10,607 nucleotides of DNA from contig DHVH01000053.1 in NCBI GenBank assembly GCA_002412555.1, positions 1 through 10,607 on the forward strand. The letters run 5' to 3'. The DNA comes from Marinilabiliaceae bacterium UBA5213. GTDB taxonomy: Bacteria; Bacteroidota; Bacteroidia; Bacteroidales; Marinilabiliaceae. The stretch's first letter is position 1. The number at the start of each line of letters is the position of its first letter. A program made the translations under genes and the position numbers. The notes below the pieces were generated by a model. It did not search any database and was not told where the DNA came from. It saw nothing but the letters and a program-made list of their open reading frames with translations. This document shows positions 1-7,908 of this stretch, piece by piece.

Positions 1-1523
1 CCATTCATAGGCGTGCGCACCTCATGCGACAAGTTAGAAAGAAACAGCGTTTTTAATCGAGTACTTTCATCCACCAGCGTTTGTTGGTTGTATAAGGTTG
101 TTTCATAGCCCCGGCGCAAACTTACATCCTGCGTAATGCGCACCACCAACTCCACCTTTCCTGCACTATCCCTAACCGGGAAAAACTGGGAACTGAACCA
201 CCTGTCCTCCCATTGTGGCAACATAAAATCAGGCGATTGTACAACATGTCCCTCCAAGGATTCAATAACCTGCTGGGCACAATCCAAATCACCAAGTTTG
301 TGATGCAACTCATAAATGGATGAAATTTCTTCCTTATTCACCTCCCATTTTAGGATTTCACCCATCTTTAGATTGCAAAAAACACATTGTAATCCAGGAT
401 TGATCAACATAACCCCGTCGGTAAAGCTATTAAGCAGTCTAAACAGCAACATGGATTGATCTTGTCTTGCACTGGTCGGATCCATGAGGGAGGACTGTTC
501 ACTAATAAGCGTTATGACATAAGGTCGAACACTTGTATTGACACACCTTGATTTAATAAGAATTTTTTTTCTGCCTGCCTCGTTTTTAACCATCGCAGAT
601 AAACTGACCTGAGAAGTAGTCTTAAATTCATGTGTTAAAAAGCGATCCAAATCCTCCTGGTCATCCACAACCACATTTTCCCATAAACCTTCAGGGGTCA
701 CCGTGTTTGTGTTCAAAGCTAACAAACTTAAGGCTGAACGGTTAATGTTTTCTATCATTCCGCTTTGACCCTGCGGTGTAAGATGATTGATGATAAGTCC
801 ATCTTGAATACCATCAAAAACCTCTCTGAACTTAATTTGTTGAGATCTTAGTCGAAAGGCCTCCTCAGTTACTTTTTGTTCGAGAATCCTATTATTTTCA
901 ATTAACTGATTTTGTTGCTCCTCCGATTGCTTACTCTGTGAAATATTTTCCACAACAAGAACAAATAATTCCTGTTTACCGGCAGTTCCGGCAAGCATGG
1001 TGCACTTCAATCGGTACCATTGCGCATTGATCTTCAACTCCTGCTCCTCTTTTCTTTTTTCCTTAGTCTGCTTAAAAAAGGTTTGTAGGTTTTGCTTGTC
1101 CTCATTGCCCATGCTCCAGTCGAAAATGGAAGCGCCCTGAATATCTGGCATTTTTTTATCGGCCCACAAGCCTTCTTTACCAAAAGCTTGCAAAACCGTC
1201 ATTTCACTGTCTATAAGCAAAACATTCAAACCTGAATGCTGTGCAAGGGCAAAATTCATTAAGCGGTTTCTTTTTCGAAGTAATTTAATTAAATTGTTCT
1301 GTTTACTGATTTGCCGATAGATAAGAAAATATAAAAGTACGGCGGTGATTGACACATAGAAAAAGCCCTTAAGGGTTTGAAAAAGAATCATGGTCTGCTT
1401 ATCTGTAATAAAGGCTACCGGAAATCTATCTGACACCCAAATCCACACAACTCCGGAAACTAAGTATATCAGAGATATACTTAGCGCCGGTTTCCAACTC
1501 CTTTTTACATTTTTAATCGGCAT
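1..1523 (-). CDS. Membrane-bound PAS sensor histidine kinase, C-terminus cut off by the window edge
   Basis: The reading frame is open from ATG 1523-1521 to base 1, giving 507 residues. An in-frame TAA lies four codons upstream, so this is the first possible ATG. Residues 13-30 and 53-69 form two membrane helices; the short loop between them carries 'WIWVSDRFP', a two-helix module I recognise at the N-terminus of many PAS sensor kinases. A short coil leads into PAS-like domains at about 89-195, 230-345 and 358-470, with a coiled coil at 196-228. The dimerisation helix follows, and the H-box 'SHEVRTPMN' places the phosphoacceptor at His500. The ATPase domain and any receiver lie outside the window. 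By family it should autophosphorylate in response to a signal at the membrane or in the cytoplasm. The signal is unknown. It is divergent from the kinase at 1709 and may share regulation with it. No Shine-Dalgarno site is visible. Confidence 0.93.
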   Translation of the reverse strand, partial: MPIKNVKRSWKPALSISLIYLVSGVVWIWVSDRFPVAFITDKQTMILFQTLKGFFYVSITAVLLYFLIYRQISKQNNLIKLLRKRNRLMNFALAQHSGLNVLLIDSEMTVLQAFGKEGLWADKKMPDIQGASIFDWSMGNEDKQNLQTFFKQTKEKRKEEQELKINAQWYRLKCTMLAGTAGKQELFVLVVENISQSKQSEEQQNQLIENNRILEQKVTEEAFRLRSQQIKFREVFDGIQDGLIINHLTPQGQSGMIENINRSALSLLALNTNTVTPEGLWENVVVDDQEDLDRFLTHEFKTTSQVSLSAMVKNEAGRKKILIKSRCVNTSVRPYVITLISEQSSLMDPTSARQDQSMLLFRLLNSFTDGVMLINPGLQCVFCNLKMGEILKWEVNKEEISSIYELHHKLGDLDCAQQVIESLEGHVVQSPDFMLPQWEDRWFSSQFFPVRDSAGKVELVVRITQDVSLRRGYETTLYNQQTLVDESTRLKTLFLSNLSHEVRTPMN

Positions 1524-1584
1524 ATTATCAAATACTTATTAAAAAAATTCAATAATGCTATAACAGTACAAACCGCCACAACTA

Positions 1585-1617
1585 TGGTCCAGACCAAACA
1601 CACTTACCATAAGTGTG
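1585..1617. repeat. Two adjacent inverted repeats between the divergent kinases, candidate operator
   Basis: CACACTTA (1599-1606) and TAAGTGTG (1610-1617) are perfect 8-base arms around the spacer CCA. Beside them, TGGTC (1585-1589) and GACCA (1592-1596) are perfect 5-base arms around CA. The larger repeat directly adjoins the possible -7 box of the leftward gene, where a repressor would block initiation. It could instead fold as a small hairpin in that transcript's leader. No T-run follows on either strand, so a terminator is unlikely. Confidence 0.4.
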
Positions 1618-1648
1618 AAAGATAGTAAAAATTACAATTAATCAGCAA
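1617..1648 (-). promoter_or_regulatory. Possible promoter of the leftward kinase
   Basis: On the minus strand, TTG (1648-1646) is followed after 21 bases by TATCTTTC (1624-1617). This is one mismatch from the Bacteroidota -7 consensus TAnnTTTG, at roughly the usual spacing. The start codon at 1523 would lie about 90 bases downstream. This is a pattern match in AT-rich DNA and could be chance. Confidence 0.3.
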
Positions 1649-1708
1649 CAACCTTTTCTGGCATTGAACGTAACATGAAGTGTTGGCAAAAAATAATACA
1701 GAAACGAT

Positions 1709-4700
1709 ATGGACGGGGAGCAATTGACCAGACAAATACTATCAGCAATTAATCAACCGCTTATATTGGTTAGTGAAAACTACCAAATTTTGTTTATAAA
1801 CGAGAGTGGGAAAGCCCGTTTGAATCTGGACCCTTTGAAAACTTATAACCTTTCTTTAGGGCAAATATTTCAGTGTGACAATGCCTTGAACCTGGGTGCC
1901 TGCAGTACCTCTATTTTTTGTAAACAGTGTAGATTCAACCAGGTTATAGATAAAGTACTTGAAAGCAACCAGCCCCTTCACAATCAAATCGGCACCATTT
2001 ACACTCCCGAGAGCCGAAAAGAAATATTCTGGCGCGTTCATTTTAGCGCACATCCGGTAGAATCCTTGCAGCGCTCTGTCTTGTTAAGTCTTCATGCCTT
2101 GTCCAAAGCCAATGAATTCAACAGCCATTCTGCCGATCATACCATGATGGACGGGGAAGTTATTTTTGCCAAAATCGCTAACAAAATGCCCACCTGCGAG
2201 GCCAGTTTCCATTCACTTCTCAGGTACAGCACCGATGGCATTATTATTCTCAACAAGGATTGTAGTATCATCAAATGGAATAGGCAACTGCTAAATATAG
2301 TAGGGATAGATCCCAAAACAGACCAGGGTTTTAATCTGGAAGAACTGCTGTCTATCACCTCCCTGTCAGAAGGCCGGTTTTCACTAAAAGAATGGACAGA
2401 CATCAAAAAAAAATGCACTTCCCCTCACTCCATTGAGGGAAGTCTGACTACAGCTAAAAACATCGAAGCATGGGTAAGCATGGATATATTCCCCATTAAG
2501 GACACCGACAACTCCTACGATGGTGCCATATTGATTCTGAAAGATTTGTCAGCCGAGCAAAAAACAAAAGATCAGGTAGAATTGAACCGCTTTGCGCTGG
2601 AGTACTCGCCCTCAGAGTTTTATTATATTAACTCAGAGGGCAGAGTGTTGTATTCCAACAAATTGGCACGTGAAAATTCCGGATCCACTACAGGACAGCA
2701 ATTCATTTTCGACATAAACACTTCCATTAATTTGGAGTGGTGGCAAAAAATGATCAAGGTTGTGGAGGATGAAGAATATATGCAATTTGAAGCCCTGCAT
2801 AAAAAAAGCGACGGGACGTTTCATCCGGTTATGTCCCATCTTTTTATGCCAGACCTCAGGCATAAAAATCTGTTTTGCTACTATTGCAGTGATATCACCC
2901 CACAAAAGGAAATTGAAGCCTCTCTGATTAAAGAGTCACGCTACAATCAAAGTCTGGCCGAAATAAGCAGAGAACTTACTGCTCACAACAAGCTTTTTTC
3001 GGTAGAATTATTGGTACGCCAATACGCCATGCAAATAACCGATAGTGAATTTGCATTTCTGGCTTATCGTGACCCCTTAACCCAACAATTAAAAACAACT
3101 GTTTATACCGATCCGCCAAAAGATTATAGCAATGAAATCATGGTCATTGAATCACATGTAGCAAAGCATTACAGTGGCACCAACAAAGAGAAGGGAGACA
3201 ATGAACTTATCCGTTATGCAGACATGCTGCTCAACAGCACGTCCGACTTCAAAATAAACGGGCGATCCATTCAATCACTTATACCTTATGATAAAATTGC
3301 CACCGCAGGTATATTTTTCAACAATACTTATAAGGGCTTACTATTAGTGGCCGGTAAAAGTACCGATTATGACGAAGACGACCGCGATCACTTGAAAAAC
3401 CTGGCCAACCTTTTTGCATTGGCCATAAACAGGATACAGGAGAATTCAAAATTGATTGAAACCCTTGACCAGCTGGAGTTGGCCATGGAAGTCGCGGACA
3501 TTTTCACCTATGATATTCGTCCGCCGCTAAATGAAATCACCACCAGTTCGCAATGGGCAAGAACAGTGGATAGCAAGGCGTCTCATGACAAACTATCCAT
3601 CACCGAATTTAAAACAAAGATACATCCCGATGATTTAGCTGCCATAATGGAGGCCATCCATGACCACCGCAACAGCAATTCGCCCAATTTTAAGATATCG
3701 GGAAGGTTGAAAGTCAAGGGGGATCAATACCGCTGGTACGAAGGAACCGGACGAATTATGCAATTGACGCCGGATGGCGAAATTGAGCGGATCATTGGCA
3801 TGGCCATCGACGTCACGGAGCAAGAAGAACTCAATCAGGAACTAAAAAGATCACATGAAGAGGCAGTCACTGCCAATAAGGCTAAAAGCGCCTTTTTGGC
3901 GCGCATAAGCCACGAATTCAGAACACCATTGAATGCCATCATCGGGTTTACCGATGTGCTCAACACCAGTATATCAGACACAGTTCAAAAGGATTACTTA
4001 TCCAGCATCAAAAAAAGCGGTCAAAACCTTTTAAGCCTCATCACAGACATTCTGGATTATTCAAAAATAGAATCCGGAAAAATCACCCTGAAACCGTCAC
4101 CGGTCAATCTCGCCCAACTCATAGAAGAAATCCGGCAGATGTTTATTCCAGCAGTAAAAAGTAAAAATCTGGTGTTCCATGTAGAATTAGACGAACAATT
4201 GCCCGATTATCTGATGCTAGACGAGTTGCAACTGCGTCAGATTCTGATCAATCTGCTCAGTAATGCCATTAAATTTACCGAAAGAGGATCAGTCGATTTG
4301 TATGTCAAAAGCAAGGCCACCAGTGAGCAATCTACAGATATTACTTTCAGGGTTACAGACACCGGCATAGGCATCAAACCAGAATCACAAAAAACCATTT
4401 TTGAAGATTTTACCCAACAGGAGGATCAGGACAACCGGCGCTATGGCGGCACAGGTCTGGGACTGGGCATTGTTAAAAGCATTGTGCAATTAATGGGCGG
4501 AAAGATAGAGTTGGACAGTTCACCAGGGGCAGGCAGCGCATTCACCATATCACTTTACAACTGCAGCATTGTACAGAGAACGAACCTGCATCAGAAAACT
4601 GCAGACAACCTAGCTGAATCCTCCCAATCTCCTAAAGCCAAAATAAAAGCAACCAACATTGACACCATAGACACCTTTTGTCAGGAAGACTGTAAAGAGC

Positions 4701-4915
4701 TACTAAAAGACCTCTGGCACACTTTTAAGCACAGACCATCCTTTAGTGCCCTTCCACAAATCACAGAAATTATTGAAGAATTGGCTGCCCGACACAAAAA
4801 TAAGCACCTCAAAACCCTTGTACATCGCATGCGAAAAACGGCTCAGACCTTTGACGTGGAAGAACTACATCAAACGATCAATGATTTTGAACAATACACC
4901 AGAATTTCTGGTTAA
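1709..4915 (+). CDS. Soluble multi-PAS/GAF sensor histidine kinase without receiver domain
   Basis: This 1068-residue protein has no membrane segment and should sense a cytoplasmic signal. PAS-like domains lie at about 14-130, 166-285, 291-402 and 586-705, with a GAF domain at about 415-577. The kinase core is intact: H-box 'ISHEFRTPLN' with His735, N-box Asn848/Asn852 in 'NLLSNAIKFT', G1 'DTGIGI' from Asp884, and G2 'GTGLGLG' at 914-920. The first PAS contains Cys56, Cys65, Cys71 and Cys74, spaced C-x8-C-x5-C-x2-C, which suggests metal binding or redox sensing. After the ATPase domain (about 838-949) comes a linker and then a helical tail (about 985-1068). In related hybrid kinases I recall such a tail following a receiver domain, but none is present here. 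The receiver gene at 4982 starts 66 bases downstream on the same strand and is the obvious candidate partner. Ligands are unknown. Confidence 0.95.
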   Translation: MDGEQLTRQILSAINQPLILVSENYQILFINESGKARLNLDPLKTYNLSLGQIFQCDNALNLGACSTSIFCKQCRFNQVIDKVLESNQPLHNQIGTIYTPESRKEIFWRVHFSAHPVESLQRSVLLSLHALSKANEFNSHSADHTMMDGEVIFAKIANKMPTCEASFHSLLRYSTDGIIILNKDCSIIKWNRQLLNIVGIDPKTDQGFNLEELLSITSLSEGRFSLKEWTDIKKKCTSPHSIEGSLTTAKNIEAWVSMDIFPIKDTDNSYDGAILILKDLSAEQKTKDQVELNRFALEYSPSEFYYINSEGRVLYSNKLARENSGSTTGQQFIFDINTSINLEWWQKMIKVVEDEEYMQFEALHKKSDGTFHPVMSHLFMPDLRHKNLFCYYCSDITPQKEIEASLIKESRYNQSLAEISRELTAHNKLFSVELLVRQYAMQITDSEFAFLAYRDPLTQQLKTTVYTDPPKDYSNEIMVIESHVAKHYSGTNKEKGDNELIRYADMLLNSTSDFKINGRSIQSLIPYDKIATAGIFFNNTYKGLLLVAGKSTDYDEDDRDHLKNLANLFALAINRIQENSKLIETLDQLELAMEVADIFTYDIRPPLNEITTSSQWARTVDSKASHDKLSITEFKTKIHPDDLAAIMEAIHDHRNSNSPNFKISGRLKVKGDQYRWYEGTGRIMQLTPDGEIERIIGMAIDVTEQEELNQELKRSHEEAVTANKAKSAFLARISHEFRTPLNAIIGFTDVLNTSISDTVQKDYLSSIKKSGQNLLSLITDILDYSKIESGKITLKPSPVNLAQLIEEIRQMFIPAVKSKNLVFHVELDEQLPDYLMLDELQLRQILINLLSNAIKFTERGSVDLYVKSKATSEQSTDITFRVTDTGIGIKPESQKTIFEDFTQQEDQDNRRYGGTGLGLGIVKSIVQLMGGKIELDSSPGAGSAFTISLYNCSIVQRTNLHQKTADNLAESSQSPKAKIKATNIDTIDTFCQEDCKELLKDLWHTFKHRPSFSALPQITEIIEELAARHKNKHLKTLVHRMRKTAQTFDVEELHQTINDFEQYTRISG

Positions 4916-4981
4916 AAAACCAGAGCCAAACATTTCTTGTAATTTTACGTAAGACTAAAACATTAAACAAAACGAGCCATC

Positions 4982-6145
4982 ATGAGTCAGGGACGCCTTT
5001 TAATCATTGACGACAATCCTAAAAACATTCAGGTAGCTGCCTCCATTCTTAAGCAAGCCGACTATGAGGTTGAGTTTTCATTGGATGGCGCCTCCGGTTT
5101 AAGCTGGCTCGAGAGTTCACCGTTTGATCTGGTTCTGATGGATGTGATGATGCCCGGTGAAGACGGTTTTGAAATATGCCGCTTAATCAAATCTCACCCC
5201 ACATTAAAAAAGATCCCGGTTATATTTGTCACAGCTAAAGCCGACCGCGAGAGTGTGGTTCAGGGTTTCGAAGCCGGTGGTGAAGATTATATTACCAAGC
5301 CCTATGATTCAAAAGAGTTACTGGTAAGAGTCAAAAACCAGATTGAACTAAAGACCAACCGTGAGCTGTTGGAAGATATGAACAAAAATCTGGAAAAACT
5401 GGTAGAAGAAAAAACGCTGAATGTTTCCAAAGCCAATGAGAAACTAGAAAGTACCAATCAGGAATTAACTACACGTAACGAGGAACTTAAACGACTTGAA
5501 GAATCCAAGCAGCACTTTCTAAATCTTCTGGGCAACGAAGTCTCCGGATCACTCAGTGAAGTGACGGCCATGTTACAGGTGATTAAGTACAAGGTGGACT
5601 CCAAAAAAGTGGCACAATTGGTCGATCGCATAGACCATTCCTTGTCGAAAATTGAAACCTTTGTGAATGCAGCACTGCGTATAACCGAGTTGCAATCACA
5701 TGGATCCATGCTCCAACCTGAGCGCATTGATATAGGAAAGCAAATTGGCTTTGCCATGTTTCAGTTGGATGAGAAGATTCGTCGCAAACAAATCGTTTTA
5801 AATAACCTGACCAATGGACAAACCCAGTTTATAACAGGTGAGAGTCAGTTGCTCATGGCAGCATTGATAATAATCCTTGATTTTTTTCTGGAACGAAATT
5901 TGCCTGAGGCTACATTGAGTATTGAAATTGAGAACAAAGCATCCGGGTTGGCCATATTGTTTAAGGACGATGGGCCGCAAGTTTCAGAACAGGAAATCAG
6001 TTCTTATTTTGAAACATTTTTCTCAGGTAGCCAATCGCTCAACTTTGCCAAAATGATTGCAGAGGCCCATTTAGGAAAATTAACCTTAACCAACAGAAAC
6101 AATGACAAAGGCATTCTTTTAAATTTTGGGTTGTACGTAGAATAG
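4982..6145 (+). CDS. Response regulator receiver fused to a degenerate histidine kinase core
   Basis: Residues 1-120 form a complete CheY-like receiver: Asp10/Asp11, phosphoacceptor Asp54 in 'LVLMDVMMPG', Thr84 and Lys106 before Pro107. A coiled coil spans about 125-175. The remaining 210 residues align by eye with a histidine kinase core whose key residues are missing. The H-box reads 'LLGNEVSGSL', with Asn185 where His should be. The N-box has Ile296 and Asp300 in place of both Asn. G1 reads 'DDGPQV', keeping D-x-G but losing the second Gly. The G2 glycines are replaced by Ser350, Ser352 and Asn354. The domain probably cannot transfer phosphate and may instead dimerise with or regulate a true kinase, most simply the one encoded upstream. 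There is no DNA-binding domain, so output is likely through protein contact. The frame is intact, which argues against a pseudogene. Confidence 0.92.
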   Translation: MSQGRLLIIDDNPKNIQVAASILKQADYEVEFSLDGASGLSWLESSPFDLVLMDVMMPGEDGFEICRLIKSHPTLKKIPVIFVTAKADRESVVQGFEAGGEDYITKPYDSKELLVRVKNQIELKTNRELLEDMNKNLEKLVEEKTLNVSKANEKLESTNQELTTRNEELKRLEESKQHFLNLLGNEVSGSLSEVTAMLQVIKYKVDSKKVAQLVDRIDHSLSKIETFVNAALRITELQSHGSMLQPERIDIGKQIGFAMFQLDEKIRRKQIVLNNLTNGQTQFITGESQLLMAALIIILDFFLERNLPEATLSIEIENKASGLAILFKDDGPQVSEQEISSYFETFFSGSQSLNFAKMIAEAHLGKLTLTNRNNDKGILLNFGLYVE

Positions 6146-6238
6146 TGTGATGAAAACATTTCCCAAATAGACAATTGCTAACAACAGAATTAATTAAAAT
6201 TGAACAATATGGCATTCTTTTACAATAACATAGACCGT

Positions 6239-7102
6239 ATGAAAGCTGCACTAAAACTATTGACTCTTTTTTCAGCTACCAGCATCCTGACATTGAGTAC
6301 TTCCTCGGTGATTGCGCAGGAAATCAGCGTTTCACAAGAAGAAATGGTGGTTGAATATTACGCCATTCCCTCACCCGATGAAATTCTTACCTATATCCAT
6401 AACAACGAAATTGGATATACACCTGCCTTACTAACTGACCTCAAAAAAAGCGGTCTGTACCAAACCTCAACAGAGCGTTTGTTGTCATTTGGTATTTATA
6501 TGGCAGACATGGCCTATGCGGCCAGTTTTGAGCAATCGGGCACCGCCTTAAGGTATTTCGAATTGACTGAGACCATTGGCAAAAACATGAATCTGTTTCC
6601 TCCTGAAATTCAGAACATTGGGGAACGCCTCATGAATAACATGAACCGAATGGATTCCATCAACGAGATTTACGATGAATTGTATTTGCTGGTCATTGCC
6701 AACCTACATGACACCGATCGTTTTGGCGAATACGCTCTGATATCAGCAGGAGGCTTTATCGAAAGCATGTACCTGGCATTGAATTCGAACGGATCAAAAA
6801 TCAAAGAAGATGATTTTAGCATGAGGGTTTGGGATCAAAAAATGATTCTGGACCAGCTCAACAACATGTTTAAAAAATATCTCAACGAAACACAGAAGAA
6901 GCAAGTCATAGCTGATTTTGAAGGACTCAATAAAGTATTCAGTGAGTTCTCCACCTCGGGCCCTAAATCCACAACAACAGAGAAACGCAATGATGGAGCC
7001 GTTGTAATAGGCAGCTCCTCAACAGTAAAACCGACCTCCGACCCCATTGAAAATGTTCACAAAGAGGTGAATAAGCTACGTGAAAAATGGGTTAAAAAAT
7101 AA
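6239..7102 (+). CDS. Exported protein of unknown function, Bacteroidota type
   Basis: From ATG 6239 the protein has 287 residues and begins with a good signal peptide: Lys2, a hydrophobic core, and likely cleavage after Ala26 in 'SSVIAQ'. In-frame ATG 6209 and TTG 6200 would add 10 or 13 residues ahead of the signal and cannot be excluded. The mature part is largely helical. Segments such as 'FGIYMADMAYA' (84-94) and 'AGGFIESMYLAL' (170-181) match a pattern I recall from uncharacterised secreted Bacteroidota proteins, but I cannot name the family. A Ser/Thr-rich linker (about 237-267) leads to a basic C-terminal helix ending in Lys-Lys. No lipobox, catalytic motif or membrane anchor is visible. 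It begins 93 bases after the receiver gene and is followed closely by another exported protein, so a joint role at the envelope is possible but unproven. Confidence 0.82.
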   Translation: MKAALKLLTLFSATSILTLSTSSVIAQEISVSQEEMVVEYYAIPSPDEILTYIHNNEIGYTPALLTDLKKSGLYQTSTERLLSFGIYMADMAYAASFEQSGTALRYFELTETIGKNMNLFPPEIQNIGERLMNNMNRMDSINEIYDELYLLVIANLHDTDRFGEYALISAGGFIESMYLALNSNGSKIKEDDFSMRVWDQKMILDQLNNMFKKYLNETQKKQVIADFEGLNKVFSEFSTSGPKSTTTEKRNDGAVVIGSSSTVKPTSDPIENVHKEVNKLREKWVKK

Positions 7103-7141
7103 TCCATCCCCTGTATGTTAAATCTCTTTAAGACAAATGGT

Positions 7142-7591
7142 ATGCATAATACTTATATAAAAATATTACTCCTAACGGTTTTAGGAACCCTTTTCAGTCT
7201 GCAAGGCACTTCCGCCCAAAGCTGCAGAGGTTACGATAAAAAGTGTGATTCGGCTCCCAAGCATTTTGAAGCCAGTTCCTTATCGCGTTCAATCACCATG
7301 CGTAAGGCACGAAAAACGGTCATCAACCAGACCTTTTACGGCAACCGCGAATATTTTATTTCCGTTTGTGGAAAAAGACAGCTCGGAAAAATCCATTTTC
7401 GACTCATAGCGGACGATGAAAGTCAAACCGTGTTGTATGACAATGCCATCGAAAACTTTCTCGAGACCCAGCTATTTGTCATTCAAAACACCATGAAAGT
7501 CAAGATAGAACTCTCAGCACCACACTACTTCGACGATCAAAATGCGGAGTGCGCCGGTGTGCAAGTCCACTACAACCGAAACGACAAATAA
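7142..7591 (+). CDS. Small secreted protein of unknown function with four cysteines
   Basis: From ATG 7142 the product has 149 residues with a typical signal peptide: a short polar start, the core 'IKILLLTVLGTLFSL', and cleavage probably after Ala25 in 'GTSAQ'. An in-frame ATG at 7115 would add nine residues and leave only 12 bases after the previous gene; neither start has a ribosome site. The mature protein is about 124 residues, rich in predicted beta strands, with Cys28, Cys35, Cys76 and Cys137 that could form two disulphides in the periplasm. It looks like a small beta-sandwich domain ('FYGNREYFISVCG', then 'GKIHFRLI'). I do not recognise a named family. The same strand and short gap suggest co-transcription with the preceding exported-protein gene. 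Confidence 0.8.
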   Translation: MHNTYIKILLLTVLGTLFSLQGTSAQSCRGYDKKCDSAPKHFEASSLSRSITMRKARKTVINQTFYGNREYFISVCGKRQLGKIHFRLIADDESQTVLYDNAIENFLETQLFVIQNTMKVKIELSAPHYFDDQNAECAGVQVHYNRNDK

Positions 7592-7642
7592 AAATACCCA
7601 TAAATTTAATGCTCTAAAGTTACGGAGTTAGGCAATTTTTCA

Positions 7643-7650
7643 TATATTTG
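7643..7650 (+). promoter_or_regulatory. -7 promoter box of the tRNA-Arg gene
   Basis: TATATTTG matches the Bacteroidota -7 consensus TAnnTTTG exactly and ends 17 bases before the tRNA 5' end, as expected for a stable-RNA promoter. The -33 region (around 7617-7623) has only GTTA, not a clean TTTG. Confidence 0.65.
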
Positions 7651-7667
7651 CACCCCGAAAACGGTCT

Positions 7668-7741
7668 GGTCCGGTAGCTCAGTTGGATAGAGCAACAGCC
7701 TTCTAAGCTGTGGGTCACAGGTTCGAATCCTGTCCGGATCA
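7668..7741 (+). tRNA. tRNA-Arg(TCT)
   Basis: The 74 bases fold as a full cloverleaf. The acceptor stem GGTCCGG (7668-7674) pairs with CCGGATC (7734-7740), including one G-U pair, and the discriminator is A7741. The D stem is GCTC/GAGC. The anticodon stem ACAGC/GCTGT encloses loop CTTCTAA, with anticodon TCT at 7702-7704, reading AGA. The T arm is ACAGG-TTCGAAT-CCTGT. The 3' CCA is not encoded. It stands alone, with its own promoter box and terminator. Confidence 0.97.
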
Positions 7742-7765
7742 CTTTTCACAACCCCATATATCACC

Positions 7766-7808
7766 AATCCCCTGTAAATCGATTGATTTACAGGGGATTT
7801 TGTTTTTT
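7766..7808 (+). terminator. Rho-independent terminator after tRNA-Arg
   Basis: AATCCCCTGTAAATC (7766-7780) pairs perfectly with 7785-7799 around a GATT loop. A T-rich tract with six consecutive T at 7803-7808 follows. There is no matching A-run on the left, so it acts rightwards, ending the tRNA transcript 24 bases after the gene and insulating the AraC gene. Confidence 0.9.
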
Positions 7809-7908
7809 ACAAATTCTCTAGAGCTAATCAAACTCAACAAATTCGGCTTTTCTGTGTTTTCATTTTACAAAAAAGCAGTAGGAGCTGATACAAAAAAAGT
7901 CAAAGCAG

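Noticed and set aside
4746..4952. A 68-codon frame overlapping the end of the soluble kinase
   Set aside because: It lies almost wholly inside the kinase's coding region in another frame and shows no domain or start signal.
4916..4981. TAATTTTA as a promoter box for the receiver gene
   Set aside because: It has one mismatch to TAnnTTTG and no upstream -33 element at proper spacing; read-through from the kinase gene is as likely.
7668..7741. tRNA-Arg as an integration site for the AraC/VOC/AlkC region
   Set aside because: No second copy of the tRNA 3' end and no integrase appear in the window, and base composition does not change visibly.
7816..7823. CTCTAGAG palindrome before the AraC gene
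   Set aside because: It is an isolated 8-base palindrome with no second copy nearby and no promoter pattern around it; chance is likely.
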